64,000 bases of DNA from positions 1 to 64,000 of the forward strand of contig JANOBD010000086.1 of NCBI GenBank assembly GCA_031411495.1, given 5' to 3'. Below the pieces are notes generated by a model. It searched no databases. It was not told the DNA's origin and saw only the letters and a list, made by a program, of their open reading frames with translations. Position 1 is the stretch's first letter. Each line of letters begins with the position of its first letter. The position numbers and the translations under genes are program-made. This DNA is from JANOBD01 sp031411495 (GTDB lineage Bacteria > Planctomycetota > Phycisphaerae > Tepidisphaerales > Tepidisphaeraceae). Positions 17,686 to 26,921 of this stretch are shown here, piece after piece.

Positions 17686-18513
17686 TCACATCCCGAACAG
17701 ATCGATCATCGTCGACTTCACATTTCCCGCGCGCATCAGCGTCTCGCCGATCAGGACCGTCCGCACGCCGGCCTTGGCCAGCTTTTCGGTGTGGGCCCGG
17801 GTCTGGATGCCGGACTCGCTGACCAGGACGTTCTTGTCTTCGACGATCTCGAGCATGCGCAGCGTGTTGGCGACGTCGACCTTCATCGTCTGCAGATCGC
17901 GGTTGTTGATGCCCAGCAGGCTGTAGCTCTTGTGCGGGAAGCCGATGACGTTGTCGCGCACGCGCATCAGGTTCTCCATGCTGTGGACTTCGATGAGCGT
18001 CGTGAGGTTCAGTTCGGTGGCGAGGATCTGCAGGTCGATCAGCTCGTGCGTCTGCAGGCACTCGGCGATGAGCAGGATAGCGTCCGCGCCGGCGACCCGG
18101 CTCTCGTAGACCTGCCAGGGGTCGATGATGAAATCCTTCCGCAGGATCGGGATCTCCACGTGCTCTTTGATCTGCAGGAGGTATTCGAGCTTGCCCTGGA
18201 AGTACGGCTCATCCGTGAGAACGCTCAGCGCATCGGCGCCGGCGGCGGCGTAGGTCCTGGCGATCGCGACAGGATCGAAATCGCTCTTGATGACGCCGGC
18301 GCTGGGGCTGGCCTTCTTCACCTCCGCGATGACGTTGAGGATCTTCGGGTTGCGGATGTTCTCCAGTGGGTCGTGCGTGAGCGCGGAGAAGAAGTTACGC
18401 GGGCGCGGGAGATCCTTCACGCGGCCCTTGAGGACTTCGAGCGAACGTTCGGCGCGGCGGGCTTCAATCTCGCGCTTCTTGGTTTCGACAATGCGATCGA
18501 GAACGCCGTGCAT
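17686..18513 (-). CDS. trpC: Indole-3-glycerol phosphate synthase
   Basis: TrpC closes the indole ring from CdRP in tryptophan synthesis. The 275-residue TIM barrel starts with MHGVLDRIVETKKREIEARR. It shows VIAEVKKASPSAG (catalytic Lys), the FDPVAIARTYAAAGADALSV segment, IPILRKDFIID (second catalytic Lys), LGINNRDL and LVSESGI, all typical of the family. The ATG at 18513 has AAAGGA about 5 bases upstream; a longer frame upstream is not protein-like. No other trp gene is nearby, so the pathway is dispersed. It is divergent from the CPBP protease gene, about 100 bases apart. Confidence 0.95.
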   Translation of the reverse strand: MHGVLDRIVETKKREIEARRAERSLEVLKGRVKDLPRPRNFFSALTHDPLENIRNPKILNVIAEVKKASPSAGVIKSDFDPVAIARTYAAAGADALSVLTDEPYFQGKLEYLLQIKEHVEIPILRKDFIIDPWQVYESRVAGADAILLIAECLQTHELIDLQILATELNLTTLIEVHSMENLMRVRDNVIGFPHKSYSLLGINNRDLQTMKVDVANTLRMLEIVEDKNVLVSESGIQTRAHTEKLAKAGVRTVLIGETLMRAGNVKSTMIDLFGM

Positions 18514-18614
18514 CAAGTCCTTTCGCGGCCGCTGTGAAAATGCGGGAGTTGCCGCTACAAACTGCTCGCGAATCCAGATCACGAGGATCAAAAACGATAG
18601 ACCGGACGCGCGCG

Positions 18615-19466
18615 ATGTCAATCCTGCTGGAAACTTCACCCGAAACGTCGGCCGGATTGGTCGGACTTCTCGTGGGTTTGTGTGGGGTCGGGATTGTCCT
18701 GCTGTGGCGCAAACGGATGCTCCCGGCGGCGTCTCCGATCCCTCGCGCGCCGACCCCCAACGATGCGGGGCCGGCGTGGATCGGGCTGGGCGCGATGCTG
18801 CTGGTGTCGGTGTTCGTCCCCGCGGCGATGTATTCGCTGCTGGCCAGGCCGATCGACGTGACGACGCAGCCGACGACTCGGCCAATCGATCTTCAGGCGC
18901 AGATCCTCGCGCAGGCCGCGACGTACCTCCTCTCCTTGGCCGCGGTGATCGGCATCCATCGGTACATGCGGACACCGGCCCGGCGACTCTTCGGACTCAC
19001 TCGGCCGACGGTATTGCAGTTTCGCTTGCTGGCAGGGACCGCGCTCTTCTCGATTCCGCTCACCTATCTCGCCGCGACCACCACCCAGCTCCTCTGGCAG
19101 CGGTTTGACCTGTCGCATGAGTCGGCACACCAGATGCTGCAATGGATGGTCGCGTTGAGTGATCGGCCCGTCATCCGCGCGCTGGCGATCCTCTCCGCAA
19201 CCGTTCTCGCGCCGCTGGTGGAGGAGACTTTCTTCCGCGGGCATGTGCAGACCGGTCTGCGGTCGCTGATTCAAAACAAGACGGTCGCGATCGTGATGAC
19301 CTCCATCCTGTTCGCCGCGATGCACGAGTGGTGGATGCGGCCGCCGATTTTCGTGCTGAGCCTGTGCCTCGGATGGCTGTACGAGCGGACCGGAAACCTG
19401 TGGATGCCGATCGGGCTGCACGTGGCGTTCAATGCGATTTCGACGGCGGTGTTTCTGGGCACGTGA
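18615..19466 (+). CDS. CPBP family intramembrane metalloprotease
   Basis: A 283-residue membrane protein with about seven helices and the three CPBP/Rce1 motifs: EE-T-F-F-R (E203, E204, R208), F-x-x-x-H in FAAMH (H237) and H-x-x-x-N in HVAFN (H269, N273). The family cleaves substrates within or next to the membrane in prenyl-protein processing, bacteriocin immunity or other roles; the bacterial substrate cannot be predicted. The ATG at 18615 gives a clean N-terminus with the first membrane segment at about residues 13-32; an upstream GTG at 18534 would add 27 basic residues. No strong ribosome site for either. The neighbouring polysaccharide locus is convergent with it. Confidence 0.85.
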   Translation: MSILLETSPETSAGLVGLLVGLCGVGIVLLWRKRMLPAASPIPRAPTPNDAGPAWIGLGAMLLVSVFVPAAMYSLLARPIDVTTQPTTRPIDLQAQILAQAATYLLSLAAVIGIHRYMRTPARRLFGLTRPTVLQFRLLAGTALFSIPLTYLAATTTQLLWQRFDLSHESAHQMLQWMVALSDRPVIRALAILSATVLAPLVEETFFRGHVQTGLRSLIQNKTVAIVMTSILFAAMHEWWMRPPIFVLSLCLGWLYERTGNLWMPIGLHVAFNAISTAVFLGT

Positions 19467-19521
19467 CGGGTTTCGCGCATCACCGCGCGATTTCGGTTTA
19501 ACGGCGGGATGAGGAAGCGGA

Positions 19522-20535
19522 TTACTTGCTGGGTTGACGCCACACGGCGGCCTGCAGGTCTTCGAGTTCGCGGGTGGCGGCTTCCTTGCCTTTATAAAGG
19601 CAGGCGCGCTGGTAGGAGCGAAGGAAGCGGCGGAAGGCCGGATCGTTGTATCGCTTCCCGTGCGTGAACATCGCCTTGAAGTAGCCCCACAACATCGCCG
19701 CGCAGCCGACAATGATCGGCGGGTGGAAGACGCGATAGAGGGCGCTGGCAATCATGTAGAGCGGGCTCGTGCCCATGAAGTACTGACCGCGGCCGTGACG
19801 AATTCGCCCGGTGATCCAACTCTTGTGGCTCGTGCCCATCGGACGCAGATGAATGAACGTGAGATTCGGCTCGTCCCAACTCGCGGCTTTCCAGCCCATC
19901 ATGCGACAGCGGTGAGTGTCGATGCCGTCCCACATCAGCTCTTTGACGAAGCCGCCGATCTGCATGAAGCAGCTGGAGCGGTAGAACTTGGTCATGCCGA
20001 CGGCGTGTTCGTCGCCGCACTTTTCGCTCACCGCGCGGCGGTCCTGCTCGGAGATGAAATAGGGCTTGCCGGAGCAGGCGCCGAGGCGCGGGTCGGCCTC
20101 CATCTTGTCCATCAGCGAACTGAAATAGAGCGGCTTGAGATTCAGATCCAGGTCGAGCTTGCAGATGAAATCGAAGTCGTGCGGGTCGATGGATTCAAAC
20201 CCGGCGTAGAACGCTTCCATCACGCCCGAGCCGAGTACGCGTTCACCGCGGTCGGCCCGGTGGATCACCTTAATCCACGGGTGCTTGGCGGCGTACTCTT
20301 CGAGGATCTGAGGCGTCTGGTCGGTGGACCCGTCGTCGACAATGATCCACAGCGACGGACGTTCCGACTGGTTGATGACGGATTCGATCGTCTGGCGGGC
20401 GAACTTTGCTTCGTCACGGCAGGGCGAAATGACGACGTAGGAACGCCCCGGCCTCGCCGCATCGCTGGAGGTGAGCCGAAGGCCTGCGGGCTGAACCGCG
20501 GGTGTGCTGGAGGATTTTCTATCCAGTTCTGACAT
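19522..20535 (-). CDS. Family 2 glycosyltransferase, membrane-anchored
   Basis: A 337-residue GT-A glycosyltransferase. After about 30 flexible residues come YVVISPCRDE and IIVDDGSTDQTP (nucleotide binding) and then KLDLDLNL, the metal-binding D-x-D region. The acceptor-side segments include CFMQIGGF and a W-D-G-I-D-T-H motif instead of the common ED. Two hydrophobic stretches near residues 265-300 suggest membrane association. The start at 20535 (MSELDRK) was preferred over one four codons upstream. It is the last gene of the minus-strand polysaccharide locus, ending close to the convergent CPBP gene. Confidence 0.85.
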   Translation of the reverse strand: MSELDRKSSSTPAVQPAGLRLTSSDAARPGRSYVVISPCRDEAKFARQTIESVINQSERPSLWIIVDDGSTDQTPQILEEYAAKHPWIKVIHRADRGERVLGSGVMEAFYAGFESIDPHDFDFICKLDLDLNLKPLYFSSLMDKMEADPRLGACSGKPYFISEQDRRAVSEKCGDEHAVGMTKFYRSSCFMQIGGFVKELMWDGIDTHRCRMMGWKAASWDEPNLTFIHLRPMGTSHKSWITGRIRHGRGQYFMGTSPLYMIASALYRVFHPPIIVGCAAMLWGYFKAMFTHGKRYNDPAFRRFLRSYQRACLYKGKEAATRELEDLQAAVWRQPSK

Positions 20536-20592
20536 CGTCACAGTCAACTATATGACGCCACGGGAAGAACTTCAGATACATCCGGCCCCGAG

Positions 20593-21801
20593 TCAAGGCG
20601 AACGGCCCTGAATTGAACCCCTAAGTTGTTGTTCGAGCACCGAGACGCTGGTTCTTAATGAAAATTCACTGAGCACGATCTCGCGCGCCCCATTCCCCAA
20701 AGTGTCGGCCAGTGCCTTATCCTTGCACAGCAGGGCAATCGCGGCGGCGATTTCGTCGATATTATGGGCGTCCACTCGAAGGCCCGTCTTGCGATCGATC
20801 ACCAGTTCACGGATCGCCGGCAGATCGCCGCTCACTACCGGCAAACCACATGCCATCGCTTCCATCAGTACAACCGGAATGCCGTCGCGATCGCCGCTGG
20901 AATCGACCCGGCACGGCAGGATGAGCATGTCGGCCTTCTGCATTTCCTGGCGGACACTATCGCTGTCGAGCGCGCCGGTGAACTCAACGTTTTCCGTCAG
21001 CGCCAACTCGCGGGTCATCGATTCGAGCTTCTTGCGCAGCGGGCCGTCGCCGATGATCCTCAGGTGAGTCTCCTGGTGGTTCTGTCGCAATCGCGCCAAC
21101 GCGCGCAGCAACGCATCGACGCCTTTCTTCTCCACGAGCCTGCAGACGGTGATGAGCCGGGGGATTGCGGATGGAGCTCGCTCGACCGGCGCGAACGAAT
21201 CGGTGTCGATGCCGCAGCGGATGATCGGGAACGCTTCCTCGCTTCGCCTCACCAGGGACAGGTACAGATCGCGATGCCAGCGGCTGATGCACGAGACGAA
21301 GCTCGCCCGGCGGAGCTTCTTGCGGAGCAGTTGCCGGCGCTGGAAGAGGTCATTCGCATGCCCGGTGAAGCTGAAGTTGAGTCCCGCCGCGCGGGCGGCG
21401 TACATGGCGATGCTGGCGGGTGCGTGGGCGAAGTGCGCGTGCACGTGCTCGATGCCGAGCGACTTGAGTTTCTTCGCAAGTTCGGCACCGACCGCCGACT
21501 GGATCACCAGCTTCAGCCGCGAGTTGATCGGCGTCGGCTCGGACGCGTGCGCCGCATCCAGCAATCCGCCCAGCGAACCAAGCGGATGCGCCAGCACCTT
21601 GCCGAGCGGCGACCCGTCGTCGTACACGATCGAGGTCGACTGGCGCAGATCCAGCAGATCGGCCGGCGTCTCTTCCTTCACCACGCTGAGCCCGAAGGTG
21701 TGAACCGTCCACCCGCGCCGGCGCAGCTCGCGCACTTCGCGGTAGACAAACGTCTCGCTCCGAAGCGGAAACTGGCCGGCAATGTAGGCGATGGTGGGCA
21801 T
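20593..21801 (-). CDS. Family 4 glycosyltransferase
   Basis: A 402-residue GT-B glycosyltransferase. It opens with IAYIAGQFPLRSETFVYREV, the colanic-acid WcaL-type N-terminus. It has FTGHANDLF in the acceptor half, VCRLVEKKGVDALL at the start of the donor half, and GIPVVLMEAMACGLPVVSG as the catalytic E-x7-E region. Retaining transfer from a nucleotide sugar to a polyprenyl-linked oligosaccharide is expected. The start ATG at 21801 is directly followed upstream by a repeat arm, so the repeat separates it from the GT2 gene before it. Sugar and acceptor unknown. Confidence 0.88.
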   Translation of the reverse strand: MPTIAYIAGQFPLRSETFVYREVRELRRRGWTVHTFGLSVVKEETPADLLDLRQSTSIVYDDGSPLGKVLAHPLGSLGGLLDAAHASEPTPINSRLKLVIQSAVGAELAKKLKSLGIEHVHAHFAHAPASIAMYAARAAGLNFSFTGHANDLFQRRQLLRKKLRRASFVSCISRWHRDLYLSLVRRSEEAFPIIRCGIDTDSFAPVERAPSAIPRLITVCRLVEKKGVDALLRALARLRQNHQETHLRIIGDGPLRKKLESMTRELALTENVEFTGALDSDSVRQEMQKADMLILPCRVDSSGDRDGIPVVLMEAMACGLPVVSGDLPAIRELVIDRKTGLRVDAHNIDEIAAAIALLCKDKALADTLGNGAREIVLSEFSLRTSVSVLEQQLRGSIQGRSP

Positions 21802-21802
21802 A

Positions 21803-21867
21803 ACAGTGGGCAGTGGGCAGCGGGCAAGTTTGGCATTTACTGCCCACCGCCCGCTGCAAACTGCCTG
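21803..21867. repeat. CAGTGGGCAG-type inverted repeat
   Basis: The left arm has AACAGTGGGCAGTGGGCAG and GCGGGCAAG; the right arm has ACTGCCCACCGCCCGCTG and CTGCCTG. The arms are imperfect reverse complements around about 12 bases. The right arm touches the stop codon of the GT2 gene at 21868 (TAG followed directly by CAGGCAG on the minus strand). Confidence 0.8.
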
Positions 21868-22773
21868 CTACTTGTACTCGATAATCCTCGACTGTTTCCC
21901 GGTCAGGCGATTCCACTGGAACTTCAGCTGCCCGAGCATCTGCGGGAGCTTCGAGAGCGTCACAAAACTCGCGTATGACCGGCTCGGACGGCCCCGGTAA
22001 ATCTTCAGCCACAGCAGCGGCCAGAATATCCACAGCGGCGGCGAGCCCCAGACGTAATTGCTGATGACGTTCTTCTTCCAGAAGTTTTCGGGCGGCGCGC
22101 CGTGCCGATGATACCCCTCCGCGAATGCATGGCCGGCGCGCACGTTGCGCTTCCACCACTGACCGAACTTCGTCATGGCGGCATCGTGCAGCGTCATCTC
22201 GGCGTCGATTCGCCAGATTTCCCAGCCGTTCTGACGAAGACGCACGCACATCTCCGGTTCTTCGCCGGCGATGACACTCGGGTTGTAACCCTTCACCTGT
22301 TCGAATGCATCCCGCCGGATCATCGCGTCGCCGCCACAGCTTTGGGCCCGGCCGATCGGCGTGTTCCACTCGAGGTCGCACAGGTGATTGTAGATCGTTT
22401 TGTCGGGGAATCGCTCGCGGCGGCGGCCGCAAATGACGGCTGCTCGCGGCTTCGCTCGAAACTCATCCAGTGCGCGTCCGACCCAGTCGGGATTCAACTC
22501 GCAGTCGCCGTCGACGAACTGGATGAACTCGATGCCCGGATGAAGCGCGAGCAATCGCGCTGCACCTTCGTTCCGCGCCCGGGCCGCAGTGAACGCGATC
22601 GAAAGATCCAGGTCGACGACGTCGGCGCCCAGCGATTTTGCGAGTGAGACCGAGTTGTCGGTCGAGTTCGAATCGACATATACCGTCGGCAGATTCTGAG
22701 CGCGCGCGGCCTCGAGACACGACCGCAGGCGGTCTCCTTCGTTTCGGCCGATGGCGACGAGTCCGACGTTCAT
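21868..22773 (-). CDS. Family 2 glycosyltransferase
   Basis: A 301-residue GT-A glycosyltransferase. It starts MNVGLVAIGRNEGDRL, with VYVDSNSTDNS as the nucleotide-binding strand and FVDGDCEL as the metal-binding acidic motif. CGGDAMIRRDAF and GEEPEMCVRLRQNGW form the catalytic ED-like region. HDAAMTKFGQWWKRNVRAGHAF is typical of a branch that ends in an amphipathic helix and one hydrophobic stretch (about residues 245-265). It follows the acetyltransferase gene by 6 bases, in translational coupling distance. Confidence 0.88.
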   Translation of the reverse strand: MNVGLVAIGRNEGDRLRSCLEAARAQNLPTVYVDSNSTDNSVSLAKSLGADVVDLDLSIAFTAARARNEGAARLLALHPGIEFIQFVDGDCELNPDWVGRALDEFRAKPRAAVICGRRRERFPDKTIYNHLCDLEWNTPIGRAQSCGGDAMIRRDAFEQVKGYNPSVIAGEEPEMCVRLRQNGWEIWRIDAEMTLHDAAMTKFGQWWKRNVRAGHAFAEGYHRHGAPPENFWKKNVISNYVWGSPPLWIFWPLLWLKIYRGRPSRSYASFVTLSKLPQMLGQLKFQWNRLTGKQSRIIEYK

Positions 22774-22779
22774 GCTGGC

Positions 22780-23322
22780 TCACTTCTCCAATACTTTTGC
22801 CGGGATCCCGACCGCCGTCGCGCCGGCAGGAACGTCCTTTACCACAACGGCATTCGCGCCGATGCTCGCACCGTCGCCGATGGTGACTCTGCCGAGGATT
22901 TTCGCACCCGCGCCGACATTGACGTTGTTGCCGAGGATCGGCGCGTCGAAGACGGCGTCGAGCGTCTTGTTTCCGAGCGTGCAGCCTTGGCGGATAAAGC
23001 AGTTGTTGCCGATCACGGTGTTGCCGTGGATGACGATGCCGCCCTGGTGTTCGATCACGACGCGCCGCCCGAGCCTGGCGGAATACGGAAGCTCGATGCC
23101 GTAGTGGTTGCGGATGTACACAAACATCCGGCGGTAAAGGAAGCTGAACGGAAAGCGGATCAGCTTCGAGTTGATTCGCATCCGCCACACGCCGAAACGA
23201 TAGACGAACATCGCGCGAAATCCCGGGCGCGTCCAGTCGCGCGCGTGCGTGCCGAAGTCTTCCCTCACCAGTTCGAAGAAGCCGGCATCGCGCGTGAGCT
23301 CGCTTTCGGTGTGATCCCTCAC
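22780..23322 (-). CDS. Hexapeptide-repeat acetyltransferase, serine acetyltransferase-like
   Basis: A 180-residue left-handed beta-helix protein. After about 80 mostly helical residues it runs into hexapeptide repeats with EHQGGIVIHGNTVIGNNCF and GCTLGN, the layout of CysE/serine acetyltransferase, and ends in GIPAKVLEK. Homologues inside polysaccharide loci usually O-acetylate a sugar or serve as accessory serine acetyltransferases; the shortened N-terminal helical domain compared with CysE favours the former, but this is inference. The start overlaps the stop of the upstream GT2 gene by 4 bases (ATGA), which argues for one operon. Confidence 0.85.
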   Translation of the reverse strand: MRDHTESELTRDAGFFELVREDFGTHARDWTRPGFRAMFVYRFGVWRMRINSKLIRFPFSFLYRRMFVYIRNHYGIELPYSARLGRRVVIEHQGGIVIHGNTVIGNNCFIRQGCTLGNKTLDAVFDAPILGNNVNVGAGAKILGRVTIGDGASIGANAVVVKDVPAGATAVGIPAKVLEK

Positions 23323-24293
23323 GTGCTCCCTTTCGGGACGCTGCTTCCCTTGAAGAAGACCGAGTGATGGATGAAATCGCCGAGGAAGTGTGCCGGATCG
23401 GGATCGGGCTTGCGCTGGATGAACCGGCGGAATCTCCAGAGGGCGAAGCCGCAGGCCGCACTGAGATCCGCCAGCAGTGCATACATCAAGCCGTAGTTCT
23501 TGGTGAAGTATCGTCGGCGCGACTCGAACCAGTACGCGGGTCGGCGCTTGTTCTGCGTGGCGGCGCTCGTCACGCCACTGGCCTGTCCGATGAGGTGGAC
23601 GATCTTGCTCTGTGGCACGTAGCGGATGCGAAATCCCGCCCGCCGAGCCCGCAGGCAGAAGTCGACCTCTTCAAAGTACATGAAGTAGTGATCGTCGAGC
23701 AGGCCGATCGCGTCGATCACCTCGCGGCGGATCATCATGCTCGCGCCGACGACCCAATCGGCATCGACCTCGTGATCCGGCGCAGGCGGCGCGACGATGT
23801 AATTGCTCAACAGCCTGGAGACCGGCCCGAACCGCACGAACCCCTCGAACTCGCTGGCGATCCCGGGAAACCGGAACGCGCTGGTCTGCGCCGAGCCGTC
23901 CGGATACTCCGTGCGCGAGCCGGCGATGCCGACGTCGGGATTCAGCCGCATGTAGCGCAGCAGGTCGACGATCGCGCCAGGTCTTGAAAGTGTGTCGGGA
24001 TTGAGCAGGAGGATGAACTCGGGCTTGTCGCTCGAGTCGAGATACGGCTTGATCGCCTCGTTATTGCCGAACGCGAACCCGCCGTTGATTTCCAGCGGCG
24101 TGAAGTCCACCCACCCGCGCCAGCCGTTCATCGTCAGCGCCTGGTCGATCATTTTCACCGAGTCATCGGGCGAATGACCGTCCACGAGCGCCACGCGGGC
24201 GCCGATCTCGCGCACCTGAGACTCGATCGAGCGCAGGCAGTCGATGGTCAGCCTGGGCGTGCAGTAATTGACGATGACGATGAGGAGTTTCAT
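23319..24293 (-). CDS. Family 2 glycosyltransferase, rhamnosyltransferase-like
   Basis: A 324-residue GT-A enzyme starting MKLLIVIVNYCTPRLTIDCL. It has GGFAFGNNEAI and FILLLNPDT (metal-binding N-P-D), then DWVVGASMMIRREV and YFMYFEEVDFCLRARRAGF, the pattern of WbbL/RfbN-type rhamnosyltransferases. An earlier in-frame Met would add 52 residues that do not fit the family. The stop overlaps the start of the acetyltransferase gene. Confidence 0.9.
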   Translation of the reverse strand: MKLLIVIVNYCTPRLTIDCLRSIESQVREIGARVALVDGHSPDDSVKMIDQALTMNGWRGWVDFTPLEINGGFAFGNNEAIKPYLDSSDKPEFILLLNPDTLSRPGAIVDLLRYMRLNPDVGIAGSRTEYPDGSAQTSAFRFPGIASEFEGFVRFGPVSRLLSNYIVAPPAPDHEVDADWVVGASMMIRREVIDAIGLLDDHYFMYFEEVDFCLRARRAGFRIRYVPQSKIVHLIGQASGVTSAATQNKRRPAYWFESRRRYFTKNYGLMYALLADLSAACGFALWRFRRFIQRKPDPDPAHFLGDFIHHSVFFKGSSVPKGST

Positions 24294-24303
24294 GGCGATT
24301 CGC

Positions 24304-25509
24304 TCACGCGGCAGGGCGCGAGCGGTCTCCTCCGAATGAGCGAACCAGATCAAACCGTCGCCGGCACGCGAGATCGAGCGTCCGCGAACGGGCGTATTCA
24401 ACCCCGGCCAGCATCCGCGCCACGAGCGGCTCCCGCTTGATCGCGGCATCGCTCATCGCCATCGCCAGTCCATCGGCGTAGCCACTGGGAACCGTGACGA
24501 CATGTGGATGGGTGGCATGGGTTCGGTAGACGATCGGCGCCAGGCCGCGCGCCATCGGCACGAAGAACGGTCGCTCGGCCACGGGGGTGAGCCCGGAGTC
24601 GATCCACACATCCGCGTCTCGAAGTTCCGCCCCGTCACTGCTGAATCGCACGAGCGAAGCGATGTTCAGCTTGCCGGCCTGTTCGAGCAGCGCACTGCGC
24701 TCGACCCCGTCGCCGAGGATGACCAGTTCCATCGGCAGGTGCAGTCGCAGACAGCGATGCATCGCCCGCAGGACGTGTTCCGTGCCGGCCACAACGTTCT
24801 GCTCGCCGGTCACGACAAAGCGGATCGGTCGCTTGACGTCCAGCAGCCGGCGCGTGCGCGCTTCGAGGTCGGCAAACGATGCGACTTCGCTGTCGAGCAC
24901 GTCCACCGATTCGATGCAGTCGCTCACGATCTTGTGCGAGTCTGCAAGCTGAGTCTTCACTTCGGCCGCGCCGCAAATGACGCGGGACGCCGAGGCGAGA
25001 TGGTCGATGAGCAGTTTGCGCAGTCTCAGGTCGACACTTCGGCCGACGAGGCGCTTGGCGACATTCCCGGCAGACTGCGCGAGCGAGCTTTGCGGCAGCG
25101 CGTCGCCGCTGATGATCCAGACGGTTCGCTTGCGCCTGGACTTGGCGATCGGATCGGCGACGTGCCCCAGGCTCACCGGATAGCCGCCGTGGTCGAGCTG
25201 GACGACATCGGCCCGGGCGATCGCCTCATCGAGTGTCGAGGTCAGTTCCAAACGTTCGTGTAAGAACGATCGCGCCGAATCGTAGAACGACAGGGTGAGG
25301 TGTTCGAAGCCCGCGCGATCGGGCACGATTTCGACGCCGCCTTTGATCGGGCGATTCGCAAACGGCGTGGCAATGGTCAATTCGATGCCGGCCGCCTGCG
25401 CCGCGCGGGCGGTGGCGCCGACGTCGCGCGCCCAGTCCGCGGGCAGCAGCAGGTGGGCCGGATCCGAGCCGGCGCCAGCGGGAATGTGATTGACCAGCAG
25501 GTATCGCAT
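24304..25509 (-). CDS. Divergent GT-B type glycosyltransferase
   Basis: A 401-residue protein resembling GT4 enzymes in outline: an N-terminal Rossmann half with AQAAGIELTIATPF, and a donor half with VVAGTEHVLRAMHRCL and LVILGDGVERSALL. The usual catalytic E-x7-E is weak: the corresponding region reads ERPFFVPMARGLAPIVY, with Met-Ala-Arg in place of the common Glu-Ala-Met. It could be a diverged transferase or a non-catalytic partner. It sits 10 bases from the GT2 gene downstream and 7 bases from the membrane glycosyltransferase upstream, so it is part of the operon. Confidence 0.65.
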   Translation of the reverse strand: MRYLLVNHIPAGAGSDPAHLLLPADWARDVGATARAAQAAGIELTIATPFANRPIKGGVEIVPDRAGFEHLTLSFYDSARSFLHERLELTSTLDEAIARADVVQLDHGGYPVSLGHVADPIAKSRRKRTVWIISGDALPQSSLAQSAGNVAKRLVGRSVDLRLRKLLIDHLASASRVICGAAEVKTQLADSHKIVSDCIESVDVLDSEVASFADLEARTRRLLDVKRPIRFVVTGEQNVVAGTEHVLRAMHRCLRLHLPMELVILGDGVERSALLEQAGKLNIASLVRFSSDGAELRDADVWIDSGLTPVAERPFFVPMARGLAPIVYRTHATHPHVVTVPSGYADGLAMAMSDAAIKREPLVARMLAGVEYARSRTLDLACRRRFDLVRSFGGDRSRPAA

Positions 25510-25516
25510 CGGTGTC

Positions 25517-26911
25517 CTAGAGTGCCGGACTCTCCTGCGCGCGCGAGGTCGGGAGGCGCAAGACGGCCGCGATCAGGACTGCAATTAAGGCGAGTTGCCA
25601 CGGCTCATACGGGAGCGCGAACCGCGCGGCGGCGATCGTCAGCGTATACGTCAACAGCGCCGAACCGGCGACGAGAACCGGGATCGCCATCCGCCACCCG
25701 CGCCGCCATGCGAGGAAGAGTCCGATCGGCGTGAGCGCGAGCAGGATCGTTCGCGGCGTCCAGTAGAACAGGAGTTGTTTCGTTCCGTGCGCCTTGGGAT
25801 TGTCGGCGTCGCCCCAGAGCGTTTTCCAGAGCCGGATGCCGCAGAGCTGCACATACCGATCCGGGTGTTCGTGTATGAACGTCTTGGCGAACTTCCCGAA
25901 GACGACTTCGCGCTCGACCTCGGGCTTGCCCCAGAGTTCGGCTTTCTGGTCGGCCGTGAGCAGGTCGTACTGGCGCAGGCGATCGAAGTCCGGGTCGCGA
26001 AGCTGTTCGTCGGTGAGGTCGGTGGTGAGCGCCGCCTTCACCGAGTCGGGCATGGGCGCGCGGTCGGTGCCGGTGGCGTTGGGGTTGTTCGCCTTCCACA
26101 TGTTGACCCAGAAGGTGCTCTTGACGGGCATGAACTTGCCGTGAACCTGGTAGTTCCGCACCGTCCACGGACCGAGCACGATCACGGCGCACATGAACAG
26201 CACGGCCGCATTGCGGGTGCGGATTTTCCAGCACAAGCCCGGCCAGAATAGGATAAGCAGTCCGGAAAGCGCCATGAAGGGAAGCAGGACGGGCTCGGTG
26301 AGAGCGCCCAGGCAGCCGAGCAGACCGTAGCCGATCCACGGGAGGAGTTTTTTCGTGTCGACGCTGCGGTAGAAGAGAAAGACGACCGCGAGCGAGCAGA
26401 AGGTGATGAACGAGATCGCCTGAACAAAGGTGGCCGCGTAGATCTGCGTTGGCCAGACGGCGACGAGTGCTGCGGCGATGAGCCCGACGGCGGCGCTGCC
26501 GCGCAGCGCGCGCGCCATCGCGTATGTAAGGTAACACGTTCCCGCGCCCAGCAGCGCGTTCAGCACCATCACGCCGATGTACGCCCCGTCCGACTCTTCG
26601 CCGAAGACGTAGAAGAACGCCGCGAGCAGAAAGGGAAACGGCGGCGACTGGACGCTGGTGTATTGCGTCAGACCCCAGTCGTGAAACTTGAAGCCTTTGT
26701 CCGCGACGAGGTACTTGGCGATGGAGAGGTGCTCCATCGCGCCCGGATTGTGCCACGCCTGCAGGAACAGGATCGCACACACCCGCAGGACAAACGCGAG
26801 CAGACAGATGCAAAGGATCCATCGTCCGACCGGGATGGAGCACGGCGTGTCGCGATCGAGCGTCAGGTCGCGCTCGATGGTCGGGGAGAGTGATGGCGTT
26901 GAAGTCGTCAT
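25517..26911 (-). CDS. Polytopic membrane glycosyltransferase, GT39-like
   Basis: A 464-residue protein with about nine membrane segments. After the first segment (about residues 30-50) comes a loop with HNPGAMEHLSIAKYL and SVQSPPFPFL, matching the first periplasmic loop of PMT/ArnT-type transferases. A large soluble loop (about 275-375) includes STFWVNMWKANNPNATG, common in this group. Expected role: transfer of a sugar from polyprenyl phosphate on the periplasmic side. The start at 26911 (MTTSTPSL) removes 92 residues of unlikely upstream frame. Confidence 0.8.
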   Translation of the reverse strand: MTTSTPSLSPTIERDLTLDRDTPCSIPVGRWILCICLLAFVLRVCAILFLQAWHNPGAMEHLSIAKYLVADKGFKFHDWGLTQYTSVQSPPFPFLLAAFFYVFGEESDGAYIGVMVLNALLGAGTCYLTYAMARALRGSAAVGLIAAALVAVWPTQIYAATFVQAISFITFCSLAVVFLFYRSVDTKKLLPWIGYGLLGCLGALTEPVLLPFMALSGLLILFWPGLCWKIRTRNAAVLFMCAVIVLGPWTVRNYQVHGKFMPVKSTFWVNMWKANNPNATGTDRAPMPDSVKAALTTDLTDEQLRDPDFDRLRQYDLLTADQKAELWGKPEVEREVVFGKFAKTFIHEHPDRYVQLCGIRLWKTLWGDADNPKAHGTKQLLFYWTPRTILLALTPIGLFLAWRRGWRMAIPVLVAGSALLTYTLTIAAARFALPYEPWQLALIAVLIAAVLRLPTSRAQESPAL

Positions 26912-26921
26912 CGGCAGATTC